Assembly (NCBI GenBank): GCA_009760855.2
Contig: WPIO01000125.1
Location: forward strand, 739,001 to 803,000
DNA from: Cristatella mucedo
Lineage: Eukaryota; Bryozoa; Phylactolaemata; Cristatellidae
DNA: 64,000 nt
Direction of reading: 5' to 3'
How positions within the stretch are numbered: position 1 is the stretch's first letter; each line of letters begins with the position of its first letter. The notes under the pieces are model-generated. The model saw only the letters and a list, made by a program, of their open reading frames with translations. It did not search any database and was not told the origin of the DNA. The translations under genes and the position numbers were made by a program. This document shows positions 22,452-34,400 of the stretch, one piece after another.

Positions 22452-25400
22452 GTACATACGTAACTCAGGGATCGTATTTGCACTCTTCGGGCGTGTTGCG
22501 CCAACTGCGACGTGATGATAATAATGTTAGGGACAGTAACTCAAGGAATGTTTGCAGTCTTTCTTCGGGGAAGTTCGGACCCGCAGTTAAACTCTTGCTC
22601 GAATTGTACGGCCTTCGCAACGGTGAAGTGAAGCCCAGTGGACCTCACGGGCGGCTACTCAAAGGGTATGGCTTGCAGAAGGCATGCAGCTTGACCGGAG
22701 TACAGCGAGCGTCCTCGATAGCTGCTTAGCTCTCAGTCGTCCGTGCTGCCAGATCTGACATGTCGAGCCTTATCAGGTGCACACTTGCTGTGTGCTCCTC
22801 CTTGCTGTGTGTACCCATATTGCCTGCCCGTTCAGAGTATGCGTGCTTATAACAGTCCCGCTCCTAAAAGGCCTTTTCTGTTTGTACTAGGCACGTTATT
22901 TTCCGAATATCACGATTAGTTCGTATCGCTGGGAGCGGCGGCTCCGCCCTCTCCGCGAATGCACCACATTACGATGCAGCCAGCGTTCGCTTTTCTTTTA
23001 TTCGCCGCCCGCCTAGGGATGTGCTGAGCTACGTAGCCTTTAACCGACTCCAGCCGCGGGCGGTGCAGGTGGCGGAGCCTCCATCGCTCGTCGTCGCTGC
23101 CGAGGCCGGAACTGCCACCGGCCCTTCCCAGCAGCTGTCTGCTTCGGAAAGGCAAGCGGCTGTTGGAAAGAACCAGCCGACCGCCGGGCCGTTGCCGCTG
23201 ACTGCAGTACCGCTGGGCTTGGCATCGTACACTGACATCGAGCTGACTAGCATGCGAAAGACAATTGCCAAAAGGCTCACACAAGCCAAGGTAAATTGGA
23301 CAGCAGTTCGAGTCGTGACAGTTCGGGTCGTGACCGCTAACCATATGATCGTGCTTCCTTTGCAGCAAATGTAAAGTGCCCAGAAAGAGATTGGGTTCCC
23401 TGAGGGCGCTATGAAAAATGTATTATTATTATTATTATCTCGCATCGCTGGCAGTGGAACTTTATTTTGACCTCGTTTTAAAGCCGCACGGCTGCAGGCA
23501 GATCTGTAGTGTTAGCCAGACAAGCTGAGCTTGAGCTTAAGGCCACCACTACGATCGATTGTTGCTCGCAGTGTTGTCACTGTCTGAGCATTGCTGTCTC
23601 ATGGTCGTTAGCACGGTATGACTTGCTATGAACCGTGTTGACCCACGTCCCAGCGGCCATGAAGGTGTGAGCCTATGCATGCACTCACACACATGCATCT
23701 CAGACTATCGATGGCTGCTAGACGAAAGCGCTCGTATGGGCTTGGTGCAAACTGAAGATGCTCTTACTGTGCTACCCCGTGCAATAGCAGTGAGTGTGTT
23801 CGAGTTGCCATTTCTGCTTCTGCAGTAGAATAGAGATAGTCGAGTGGAGCAGGTTAATACGGAGTATTGGAATAGGAACGTTACCAGAGTGGAAGAATAG
23901 CAGGAGAGCTGAAGAAGTAGCAAGAGAACAGGAGGACGGGTTTAAGGATTGAGTAGACTGCAAAGCTAGAGCCCAGCATGTACACTCCATCTCAAAAGTC
24001 TGGCTCCACTCTGTTCTTTGTTTGTTGACTGGAGACAGTCAAGGCGGTAATCTTTTCATCGACTTACTAGTGTTCCTCGTTTGCTGATATAAAAAAGCAT
24101 GTATTTTGACTCGCCGGTTAACAAAGCTCAACTCCAGTGCTCTGCCTCGTAGTGGGCACAGAGCAAGATTCATCTAAAGACGATCTCTTCTGTGTCGCTC
24201 GGTGAGCAAATGCTTGCGTTCGGCTACCCTTTTCAATATGCCATGTCTGGCAACTTGACGGCACACTGTCTTTGGGTTTATGACCTCAACAATAGTGGTT
24301 GTCAGCAAGTGAGACAGCTTCGGGAGTGATGCCTTCGGTCGCTGGAAGCCAGCACTTTCAGGTGGAGGTCGTCCTGCCGGGTCATCTTCCTTGGCCGATC
24401 TGAGCTTGGTCTATTAGACACGCTGCCATATGTTTGAAGCTTTTTAAGATTGTAGCTAATAGCTGAATTACTGATTTTAAGTGCCACATCTCTTGTTTTT
24501 AGGCCCATTTCATAGAAGGCCTTCAGTCGTCCTATCTCGTGCTGTCCGTCGAGCAATGTCCTCCTAGCTATGTTGGACTGGGCACAAAAAACAAATCGTA
24601 AGATGCCAGTCCACGGTCGATAAGTAGAAAAACCTTCCCCTCAAACCCACAGCGGCTGCCTTGAACGATTGATAACAACGATCGGTCTGGCAGACGAAGC
24701 ACTGGTGTGGTTTAAATCATACTTGTCTGATCGTGTACAAACCGTGTCGTGTGGGGGTCAGGTCTCAGACATGAGAAGGGTCACCTGTGGAGTCCCTCAA
24801 GGGTCTGTACTTGGTCCCTTGCTGTTCTCCATTTATACGCAACCTCTGGGAAAAGTGATTAAGGCCCATGGAATAGGATATCACTTCTATGCTGACGATA
24901 CTCAGTTGTATTTGTCATTTAAGCCGTCGGAATCTGCTGCAGCAACTGAGAAACTGAATGCTTGCCTTGCCGATATTCGATCCTGGATGTCGGAAAACTT
25001 CCTGAAATTAAATGACGATAAAACCGAACTGCTGCTCATACGACACCCTAAGCGTGTGGCTGGATTAAAAGGCTTTGCTGTTCTACTAGGTGATGCTATT
25101 GTGCGACCTTCACCACGTGCTCGTAATCTAGGTGTCGTGTTAGACAGCTGCCTCAATTTCAAAAACTTCATTCAGAAGACTGCCTCTACAGCTAGCCATC
25201 ACATCCGATCCCTATCCAAGATTAGAAGCTGTCTCCCACAGTGGCTTGTAAAAAATTTAACTAGTTCTTTAGTTCTGTCTCGGCTTGATTATTGTAATTC
25301 CCTTTTGGCTGGGCTACCAAAGAAAGCTATTATGCCACTACAGCGGACTATGAATATGGCTGCAAGGCTGGTCTTCAAGTCCCAGCGGTTTGAACACGTG

Positions 25401-28400
25401 TCACCTCTGCTGAAAGAGCTAGGATGGTTGCCGGTTGAGCAAAGGATACAGAGCAAAGTTCTTACGCTGACCCACAAGGCCCGCCACGGCTTGGCTCCTT
25501 CATACCTAGCTGAACTGCTGCATCAGTTTCAGCCTGTTCGCGCCCTCAGGTCCTGTGTGGACAATAAATTAGTTGTCCCATTCCTCCACTTAAAGACATT
25601 TGGCGACAGAAGCTTTAGCTCTGCAGGTCCTAGACTGTGGAACTCGCTTCCACAATTCTTACGCAACGACATCTACTCTCCAACTGCCGACTATGGCACA
25701 TCTTTTTCAGCGGTCCTGAACTGCTACTTCTATGCTACTCACTACCTCAACTGCTCTCCTAACTCTGCTATGCTTCCCGCTTTCTCTTTGTTGCGTGAGA
25801 CGAAGTCTGTTGGCTACCGAATGCGTACCGAAAGCTGTGTAGGCTGTGAGTGCGCCATACAAAACTCTCCTTCGCAACACCCACATGGTCTTTATGACTT
25901 TGTGGAGTTACTGACGGAGATACATAGACCAATGAGAACTCATATGGAGAAAAATGCTAAAACAAAACTGCTAACTTGTCAGTCCTGAGAAAGCGCCATG
26001 TTTAACTACTCAAACTGCATAGAAACTATATTGTTTTTGCAGTTTTAGCATACACAATGCACTAACTATAAGTGACTGCTACTCTATTATGACTGCAGCA
26101 GTTATCGTTTACTGGATCCTGTTGCTTTGCTTGGATCTCTGGCTCTTTTTGACCGATGCATGCATTTGTGCTCGTGCAGCTGAACTTTTGAGGAATGTAG
26201 ATCTCACCTCTCGGTTCTGCTTTGGAAATAGTCATGGTTTGAGCCCTCGTGTACATAGATGTAGGCTGGACATGACATGTGAGCGTTCAAGGAATCAATG
26301 ACAAAGTTAGAGGAAATATCCTCCAAACTATGTTTTGTTATAGCAAAAACAAGATATAAATCATTTAAAACTGTTACACAAGTCTTGGTGGACATGTGAG
26401 ATGCCAAAAAGTTAATCTGCAATGTTAGGAAGTGTCTCTTAAGATTATGAGATGGAAGTTCAGTCTATTCACAATTTGGCAGACCTAGCGAGTCACATAT
26501 CTAAGAAACATTGTATAGCAGTTCTTTAACTGCTTCCTTATTCCAAAACACTTTTGGGTGGTTTCTCACTCTTTCTACTTAACTGTATCTTTCCTTGTGA
26601 GTCTTTCCTTGTGATTATTGACTGAATCGATTTCTCGTGTAGTTATGAGCTATGTCTGGCATAAATTGCTGACCTTGCACGAAATGGCCTATTTCCAAAC
26701 ATTCGATTTTGCTGAGAATGTGTCAGATGGATCGTGCGATATATTTTTTGTGAGGGACCGCTTAGCTTATCCAGTAAACCTTACTAGGTAGTGCCATGCC
26801 GGCGTTACAAAAAAGATATCCTTCGAAAACGGCTATTATGTCGGAAGCGGGAAGTTGTTTCAGAAACTGCAAAACAGGGTCATTTTGCATATTTTTTGCA
26901 CCCGGTAAGGAAATCAAAAAAAAATTAGCTGATTTAGCAGCCTCATTTGTATAGCCGCAGAAGGACCTTAACGGTTTCTTGCCTCACTCTTCACGACCAA
27001 GGTCGTGAGTTCGAATCCTTCAGTAGGCGATTCTTTATTGCCAGCTGCAAGCAGTGGTGATAGCCGTTTAGGCTCTTTGGCTACTATACAAATGAGGCAT
27101 TTAAAATCAGCTAATCACCACCTTGTTGCAGTGGCAATAAAGGATCACCTTACCTCCTGGACTATTAGCCTGTACCAGTTGTTAGCAGTATTGTCAACTC
27201 GTGTGAACCTTACATTCTATTCATGTTTTATTAGCCCCCTCGCTCATAACATTCCCATGGTTCTTAATTGTTTCTTGCTTGCACTGTACGGGGTTGCATT
27301 TTGTGCATAACAAATGCTGCTGCCATTCAAAACCATGCTCTCATCCCCTCTCCAGAAAGAGCCTCTCTTGCATGGTTAAATATTTAGGCAAAACTCAAGA
27401 GAACAAGAACTTCTGTGTACCCACCTCTCGATGTGAATGGAAGGCCACCACTGGTCGTTTCGTCACTTGTCAGAAACGTTCACATGAACTGGCAGCTGTG
27501 ATGCCATAGCGTGGCAGGGTCATGTGACCCATAGCGTAGGTATATTGTTTTAATTATGAGATGCTAACTTTTGGTAAGAGCCTACCTTTATTAGATGCCA
27601 GCGATAAACGTATACGAAAGGGGCCTGCCACTTTTTTTTTTAGATGGCAAGGACACAAAGCTATCAGAGTACTCTTGGTGCAGGTAGCAAGCAAAAGAAT
27701 GCCCCAACCTTCCATGTGTTCCACCCATCTGGCCCCGTCACCGGAAGAGCCAGCCTCTTCACGCCCGATCATCCGGCTAGTAGCAGCCCAGACGGTTCCA
27801 GTACATAATCACGGCTGTCTTGTCAAATGCATCTGGCCCCGTCACCGGAAGAGCCAGCCTCTTCACGCCCGATCATCCGGCTAGTAGCAGCCCAGACGGT
27901 TCCAGTACATAATCACGGCTGTCTTGTCAAATGCAGGTTTTGATAATAGCAAATTTATTTTCAATTAATCCCCATAAGAAGAAAGAGACATTGTTTATCG
28001 ACAGCACAAAAAACTTCAAATATACTGTTGGTAGGAATAAGTTTAGTATGTAGAAACCCGTCACGATTCTGTATGACCTTCCTTGTCTGGCTAGACATAA
28101 AGGTCACAAGCTTCTACATCGTCTGTCCTACCACCGAACAATCCACTGTTCCTGAGTTCTAACGAAAAGGTCGGCTACTGGAGTAGACAGTACACCCAGC
28201 CTCAGGCACATATTTGTATCGCTCCATAGTCGTTCTATGGGGTTCAATTCAGGCCACTGGCTAGGCCTGTTAAACTAGCACCAAACAAGGGTTCGTCAAA
28301 AAGTACTTTATTTAAGTCATTGTTGGTCAAGCAAGTTAGATTATTTCAAAGCTCAGTTACTCTGTTGAGGGTCGTTAGATTTGACAGCCAAGATATAGAT

Positions 28401-31400
28401 ACCTTATGCAAACTTCCATATGAGTGGAGTATTTTTTCACAAATCCTTGTTTGGTGCTGATGCAGTTGCCCCAGCCAGTGGCCCCATTGAACGACTATGG
28501 GGTGATACCGATAGGCGACTGAGGCTGGGTGTTCGGCCTACATTAGTAGCCGACCTTTTCAGTAAAACTCAGTGGCATCTTCGGCAGCAGAACAGACGAT
28601 GCAGAAGCTTGTGGCCTTTATGCCCGGCCAGACAAGGGATGCCATAAAGAATCGTGACGGGCCAAAGTTATACTAAACACATGCATACCAGCAGCATATT
28701 TGATGGTTTTTGTGATATCGCTAAATATTTTCCCATGCTTCGAATAACTTTAGTATGCCTAGCATCGTAGAAAACCCTCTTATTACCCAAGCGAATTTAA
28801 AGCCGCAACAGCGGCGGCCATATTGTGAGGACTTTTTGTGACTTATACTTACTTTGTGTACATATACTCACACCAAAGTAATTGGACGGTCTAGATTTGC
28901 TTGATTAGCAAAGTGCTTTTATACTTGGGCAAATTTTCGGGGGGAAAAACATACAATTAGCCACAACCCCTTTAAACTTCTTTGAAGATAATTTATTTGT
29001 ATAGCACCCTAAGGGAACTCAATCTCTATTCAGGTGCTTGACGTGTGCAATGGGGCTCGAGCCCACGACCTTGGTCGGACCTTTACCACTGGGCCAAAAA
29101 TGGCAGGTTTGGCTGCCCATAATAGAGGATCTAGAAACGACCCTTGATCAGTTTATGAATATGCCAAAACCCTAAGGGTTCGCATGAACCAGACTCATAC
29201 AGCAAACTTGTTGAGCCTCATTTATTTTGCCAAGAAAAGCCCACCAGTCATTCAATGTCAGTCAGTCAGGTCGCCTATTTGTCAGGCTTAGTAAAGGGTA
29301 AAATGATGGCATTCTATGGGCCTGGAAACTCGTACGGTCAAATTGCTGCCACTCTAGTAGTACCGAAGAGTGCGGTTTCGTGCCACGTGACAAAGGTAGT
29401 GAAGCCTTGTAACCCTGAAAATGCTTCTCGGTCGGGTCGGGCCTGCCCTACGCTTCCCCTCGGCCGAAAACGCTATCCTAAAGCTGCAGGCGCTGAAGGA
29501 CTCTTGCTTCTTCACAAGCTCATGCTCAATGTATGTAAGCATCATATGGGAAGCAAGTGAGCAAGGATACCGGTGAGATCAGATTGGTCTGCATTATCGA
29601 ATCGAAAAGAGGAAAGCATTTCTGTCCACCGAAAAAAAGATAAGCTATTTACAGTGTGCAATGGCTCGGATCCATTTGACAGTTGAATACTGGGGTAGGC
29701 TTTATGGAGTTAGGAAAGCAAGACGCTTTTCGAACTGCAAGATCGCCACATTGCATGTGGCAATCCAATAAAGCATCATCACCCAAATGCTTCCAGCCAG
29801 CACTTAACTTCAGGGAAATGGTTACTGGTATTGAAATGGGGATGTTGCTGGTTTGGCCCAGTGGTTAAGGTGCTCGCCCTGACCAAGGCCTGGCCGAGGT
29901 CGTGAGTTCGAGCCCTGTGGCATCTGTGAAGCGCCTGAATAAAGATTAAGTTCTCTTAGGGCACTATGCAAATGAATTATACAAATTAGTTATATATTCA
30001 TTGGAAATAGCACCTGAGTCTTCATCGGATACCAGGCAACATGACCCAAGACTTATATTTACATCAATGTAAAAACGTAAGACTCACAAGTGTGATGACA
30101 CTTGGTAAAATGGATTATATTTTCCAACACCACAACGATCCAAAACAAACATTTTATCTGAGTTTGGTTGCCTGCAGTGATGGTTATGAATTCGCCTAAC
30201 CATTCTCCGGACTTTTGCCTAGTCGAGCGTTTGTGAGATAAAGACAAGCCACAGTTACGGCAACTGGGCATGGCCGTCCATATCACATTTGCTGATGCGC
30301 TTTGTTGAACTTTTGCATCGAGCTTGGGCTAGCATAACGGCCGATGTTTGCAAGTGTTTGATCAGCTCCGTATCTGGGCTGGTCCGACAGGTTCTTCAAA
30401 TAAACAATGCGGTTAGATGACTAATTAACCTCTTTTATAAAGCAGCAGAATTGCCTTTAAAGCTATCAGCATCGCTTGCACTTGGCAGTAAAGGATCACC
30501 CTCTGCAGGACTCGAATCCTAGGTAGTGAAGAGCAAGCACCTTACCACTGGGCTAAGAACCGGGGACATGAGGTAGTATTAGCATCATATTAACTTGATA
30601 ATTAAGCACGATGCGGGATCGTTGCAGGATCGTGTTGCTTTTTCTAAATGCAAACAGTGCGTAGACTTTTGGTGATGACAACGTTCCATATTTACTTGAA
30701 ATCTAGGTGAGTAGGTAGATGTCCCAGCTTTCCAGATTCCTTAGCGTTCGAGTCAATATAAAGGTACTATGGTTGGTACTCTTATTTGCCAAGGTCGATC
30801 CAGGTGTACTTATAGACACCATATTATCCGCATATATGCTTCGATACGGTATGCTATATGTGTATGTGAGCGCATTTCAACGTTGTGTATGAGCACATAT
30901 TTGTGTGTGCATGTGTGCTTGTTTTACTGTCTTTTCACGTTGAAATGCTATAATTGCTGTATATTCATTTGATTATAGATGACCATACCACATGCTTACT
31001 CCACTGCAGACTGTGTCATCGATAACATCCTTCTTCTGCGCAGGCGGTTGGCAGGTAGCGTATCTTCTTTGTTATGGTTTAATAACATGAAAGCTGCCGT
31101 ACGTGGTCCAGTTTTGTTTCCAGCATCTTCGATCGAATGTCTGTTTAGGTTTTTCTTATTGATGCCTCATCATGCTGACAGAATTCTTTTTGCATTCTTT
31201 CTCCATCGTCCCAGTAACTGATTATATTTAAGTTCTACCTTTGTGTTTTTCAGGTGATGGGATTAAGGTGTCAGTAAACGATTTCGTTGTGAAAGCATGT
31301 GCTTCGGCATTGCAGGTATGGCTGTCTCTACCCCAATCATACCTGCTTTCAGAAATATCTTGGGAATTGCATCTGCTATGGATATTTGGATATTTCATGT

Positions 31401-34400
31401 TGATTCGGATTTATACTTGTGGTGGTTTTATCGTTATAATCGAGATTATGCTGATGGTTTTAAGGCATTGGCATGTGAACTTGAGCATAGCTGAGTTGGC
31501 AACTGGATTTGTGACAGTTGTATAGTGCTGTCAATGCCCTGTAGGCTACTCTAGTTTGGCGGGGGACAGAAAGTTAGTGGTGTGGCATACCGGATCAGGG
31601 AGTGGAATGTTGTTGCTGCACGTTGTTGCAAAAGGTATTTTTTGAAAAATCCTCGTTTGGTGCTGATACCGTGACAAAGCCAGTGGCCTGTTTTGAACCC
31701 CATAGTACGACCATGGAGCAATACCGATAGGTAGCTGAAGCAAGGTGTTCGGCCTCTACCAGTAGCTGACCTTTACAGTAAAACTCAAGCTCAGTGGAAT
31801 GAGCTGCAGCAGAATAGACGATGCTGAAGCTTATGGCCTTTATGCCTGGCCACACAAAGAATCTCATAAAGAATCATGATGGGTCGACGTCATACTAAAC
31901 ACATACGTACCAGCAGCATATTTGATGGTTTTTGTGTTCTCGATTAATATTTGCCCACGCTTCAGTATTCCTAGCATCGTAGAAAACCCACTTATTACCC
32001 AAACGCTTTCATAGCCGAAGCAGCGAAAGGGAGCCCTACTGCAAGGATTTATTTGTGCCTGTATCCAACAAGGACTTCGGCCTCGGAAACGGTTCAGTTT
32101 GGGAAACCACCATACATGGTTTCCTTAAGGCTGTGTCATGATTTGACACTGTGCAAGGAGAGATTGGATGACCCTAATGATCCATGCTGTGCGTGTGCAT
32201 TTCTCAGTATCATTGCCAATTCACACATGTGTGCATGTCCTTGCACACGTTTGCACTTGCTCGCATAGCCAGTTGATAATGGCAATATTGTTAAACATCT
32301 CACCTCATTGGAAGGCACGCGCTTTTTTTTAGTGCTGTGTTGATTTGGAATATTAGGGGCCTAGTCAGAGGCTATTGAAGTCTGCCTGGCTGTCGCTGCG
32401 AGTTGGCCTAACATGGTCATATATCGCTTGCATTTAGTATTGTTAAAACTTCGGTTGGCACTGCTTTTCTGGCTTGTAGCAAGTGCCTGCAATGAATTGC
32501 ATTTGGGATGGTGAAAGACTGGTGCAGGTCACTTCTGTCGACGTATCGGTTGCTGTAGCTACTGACAATGGTCTCATAACACCAATTATCAAGGATGCTG
32601 CTAACCTTACCGTAGAAGAGATTTCGGCAAAATTAAAGGTAAGTCAAGGACAATACGGGCAAACCATGTTGACTCACTCCCTATGTTGGCATGCTTCCTT
32701 TACAGCATATGTAAAGTATCTAGATAGAGGTATAGTTCTCAAATGACGCTATTATTTTTATTGTTCAAAATTTAAATAATTATCAAGTTTCCCATTGTTA
32801 CCGTGCTGCTGCATCATGCTGGGTTTGATCTGGCTATATTGGTTTGATTTTTTATGGGTGAACTACGTGATTTATGTTAACGGATAAAGCCCTATTGCAG
32901 GTTATGCGGATCCACGAATATCCCTTTCATGGAACCTCCTTAGCTCTCATGTTTACATGCTAGTGCTTCCTGAAAGTTATGCCGTTGCAAGCCTCATCCA
33001 TTGTATGAAAAGACCAAAGTCTACGATCGATTTTGGCAGTTTGCCATCGTCATGATGTTGAGTGAAAGAGCTTGATCATATCCTGGTGTGTGATATTCAT
33101 GGATGGTGCATTTGCTTATGAAGAAGGTGAGCTGAGCTGGTTTGGCCCACTGGTTAAGGTACTCGCCACCACCAATGTCTGGCCGAGGTTGTGGGCTCGA
33201 GCCCCTAGGTATATGTGAAGCACCTTAATAGAGATTCAGTTCTCGTAGGGTGCTATACAAATGAATAATTATATTGTATCAAGTTTTTGCATCTTGAAGA
33301 CAGCTTTGTGGTTATCCTCATTGCATTCAGTAGCAAGTCGATACTTACAAAATTGTAGTTGTCTTCAAAAACCGGCCTTGCTTGTTAATACAATCCAGAT
33401 TGTTGTAGTTTCCTGCTGAACCCCAACATTGACCTGTACATGTTTACAATTAATTTTCTGAAAGGGTTGTTCTAGCTTCATAAATGGCTGTGCAGTAGGA
33501 CTTCGGGTTCTCTGCAATAAATTTAAATGGTAATAATAATATTGTTATTAATATTAATATTAATACAATTATATAGCACCCACAGAGAACTTTCTAGGCA
33601 CTGTACATGTGCTGTAAAGGAAGCATGATCTAACGGTTAGTGGTAACATGCACAATGTCAGCAAGCAAATTATTCTTAGGGTGGCATGCACACTATCAAC
33701 ATGTAAATGTGGTTAATGGCATAATGCGAAGTGTTAGCACGAATAAGCACACAGAGGACTAATTACAAGAACCCATCAAATGCTGTTTAAATGAGTGCGT
33801 TTTTAACTTCTTTTTAAATGCTGTCAAGTTAGGGAAATGTCGTGACATAGTTGGTAGTGACTTCCGGGCTTTTGGAGCATATGAGCTAGGGTACATTCTT
33901 CAAAGGATTTCAAGTTTGCACGAGGTATAGTTAAACGATTTGAATCATAACAGCGGGTGACACGATACCTAGCCTGCTTGGAGAGTAGTGCTGATAGGTA
34001 GGCTGGAGCCAGAGAATGACGGGACCTGAGAGTTAGGGACAAAAGCTTGAAGTCGGTGAGCTGCTTGACTGGAAGCCAGTGCATGTCGGCAAGAAGTGGT
34101 GTGATGTGGCAACTGTGATGCTCACGGCAGACAAGCCTTGCAGCAGAGTTTTGCACCAACTATAACCGCCTGATTGCACAGGCCGGTAGCAAGCAATGGG
34201 TTGCAGAAATCGAGACGGGGTGTTACAAATGCACGAATCAATTTAGATGTAGTATCCCTGTCTAAGCAAGCCCGAGTTTCAGCAGAGTTATGTAACTGAA
34301 AGTAGGCAGACTTGATTGGGGAGTTGATGTCATCTAGTGCAAGGTCACTTTGGAACAGGGCACCTAGATTTTGTGCAGATGCAGCTGGAGCTATGTTGGT

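Larger units (their letters stand above)
23291..30978 (+). other. PDHX intron 3, repeat-filled
   Basis: The largest intron (7.7 kb). It holds a LINE tail, a Tc1 element split by LINE B, a SINE-B foldback, a perfect 104-bp duplication, an inverted pair of Tc1-type fragments, two SINE-A copies and another Tc1-type element. The stretches 23440-23980 and 26300-26920 show nothing recognisable. Confidence 0.65.

Noticed and set aside
22916-23445. Minus-strand frames opposite PDHX exon 3
   Set aside because: Shadows of a GC-rich coding exon; the plus frame has the recognisable E2-type sequence and correct splice sites.
33133-33272. SINE heads considered as tRNA genes
   Set aside because: A and B boxes are present, but the anticodon arm and acceptor stem do not fold and a LINE-like tail follows.
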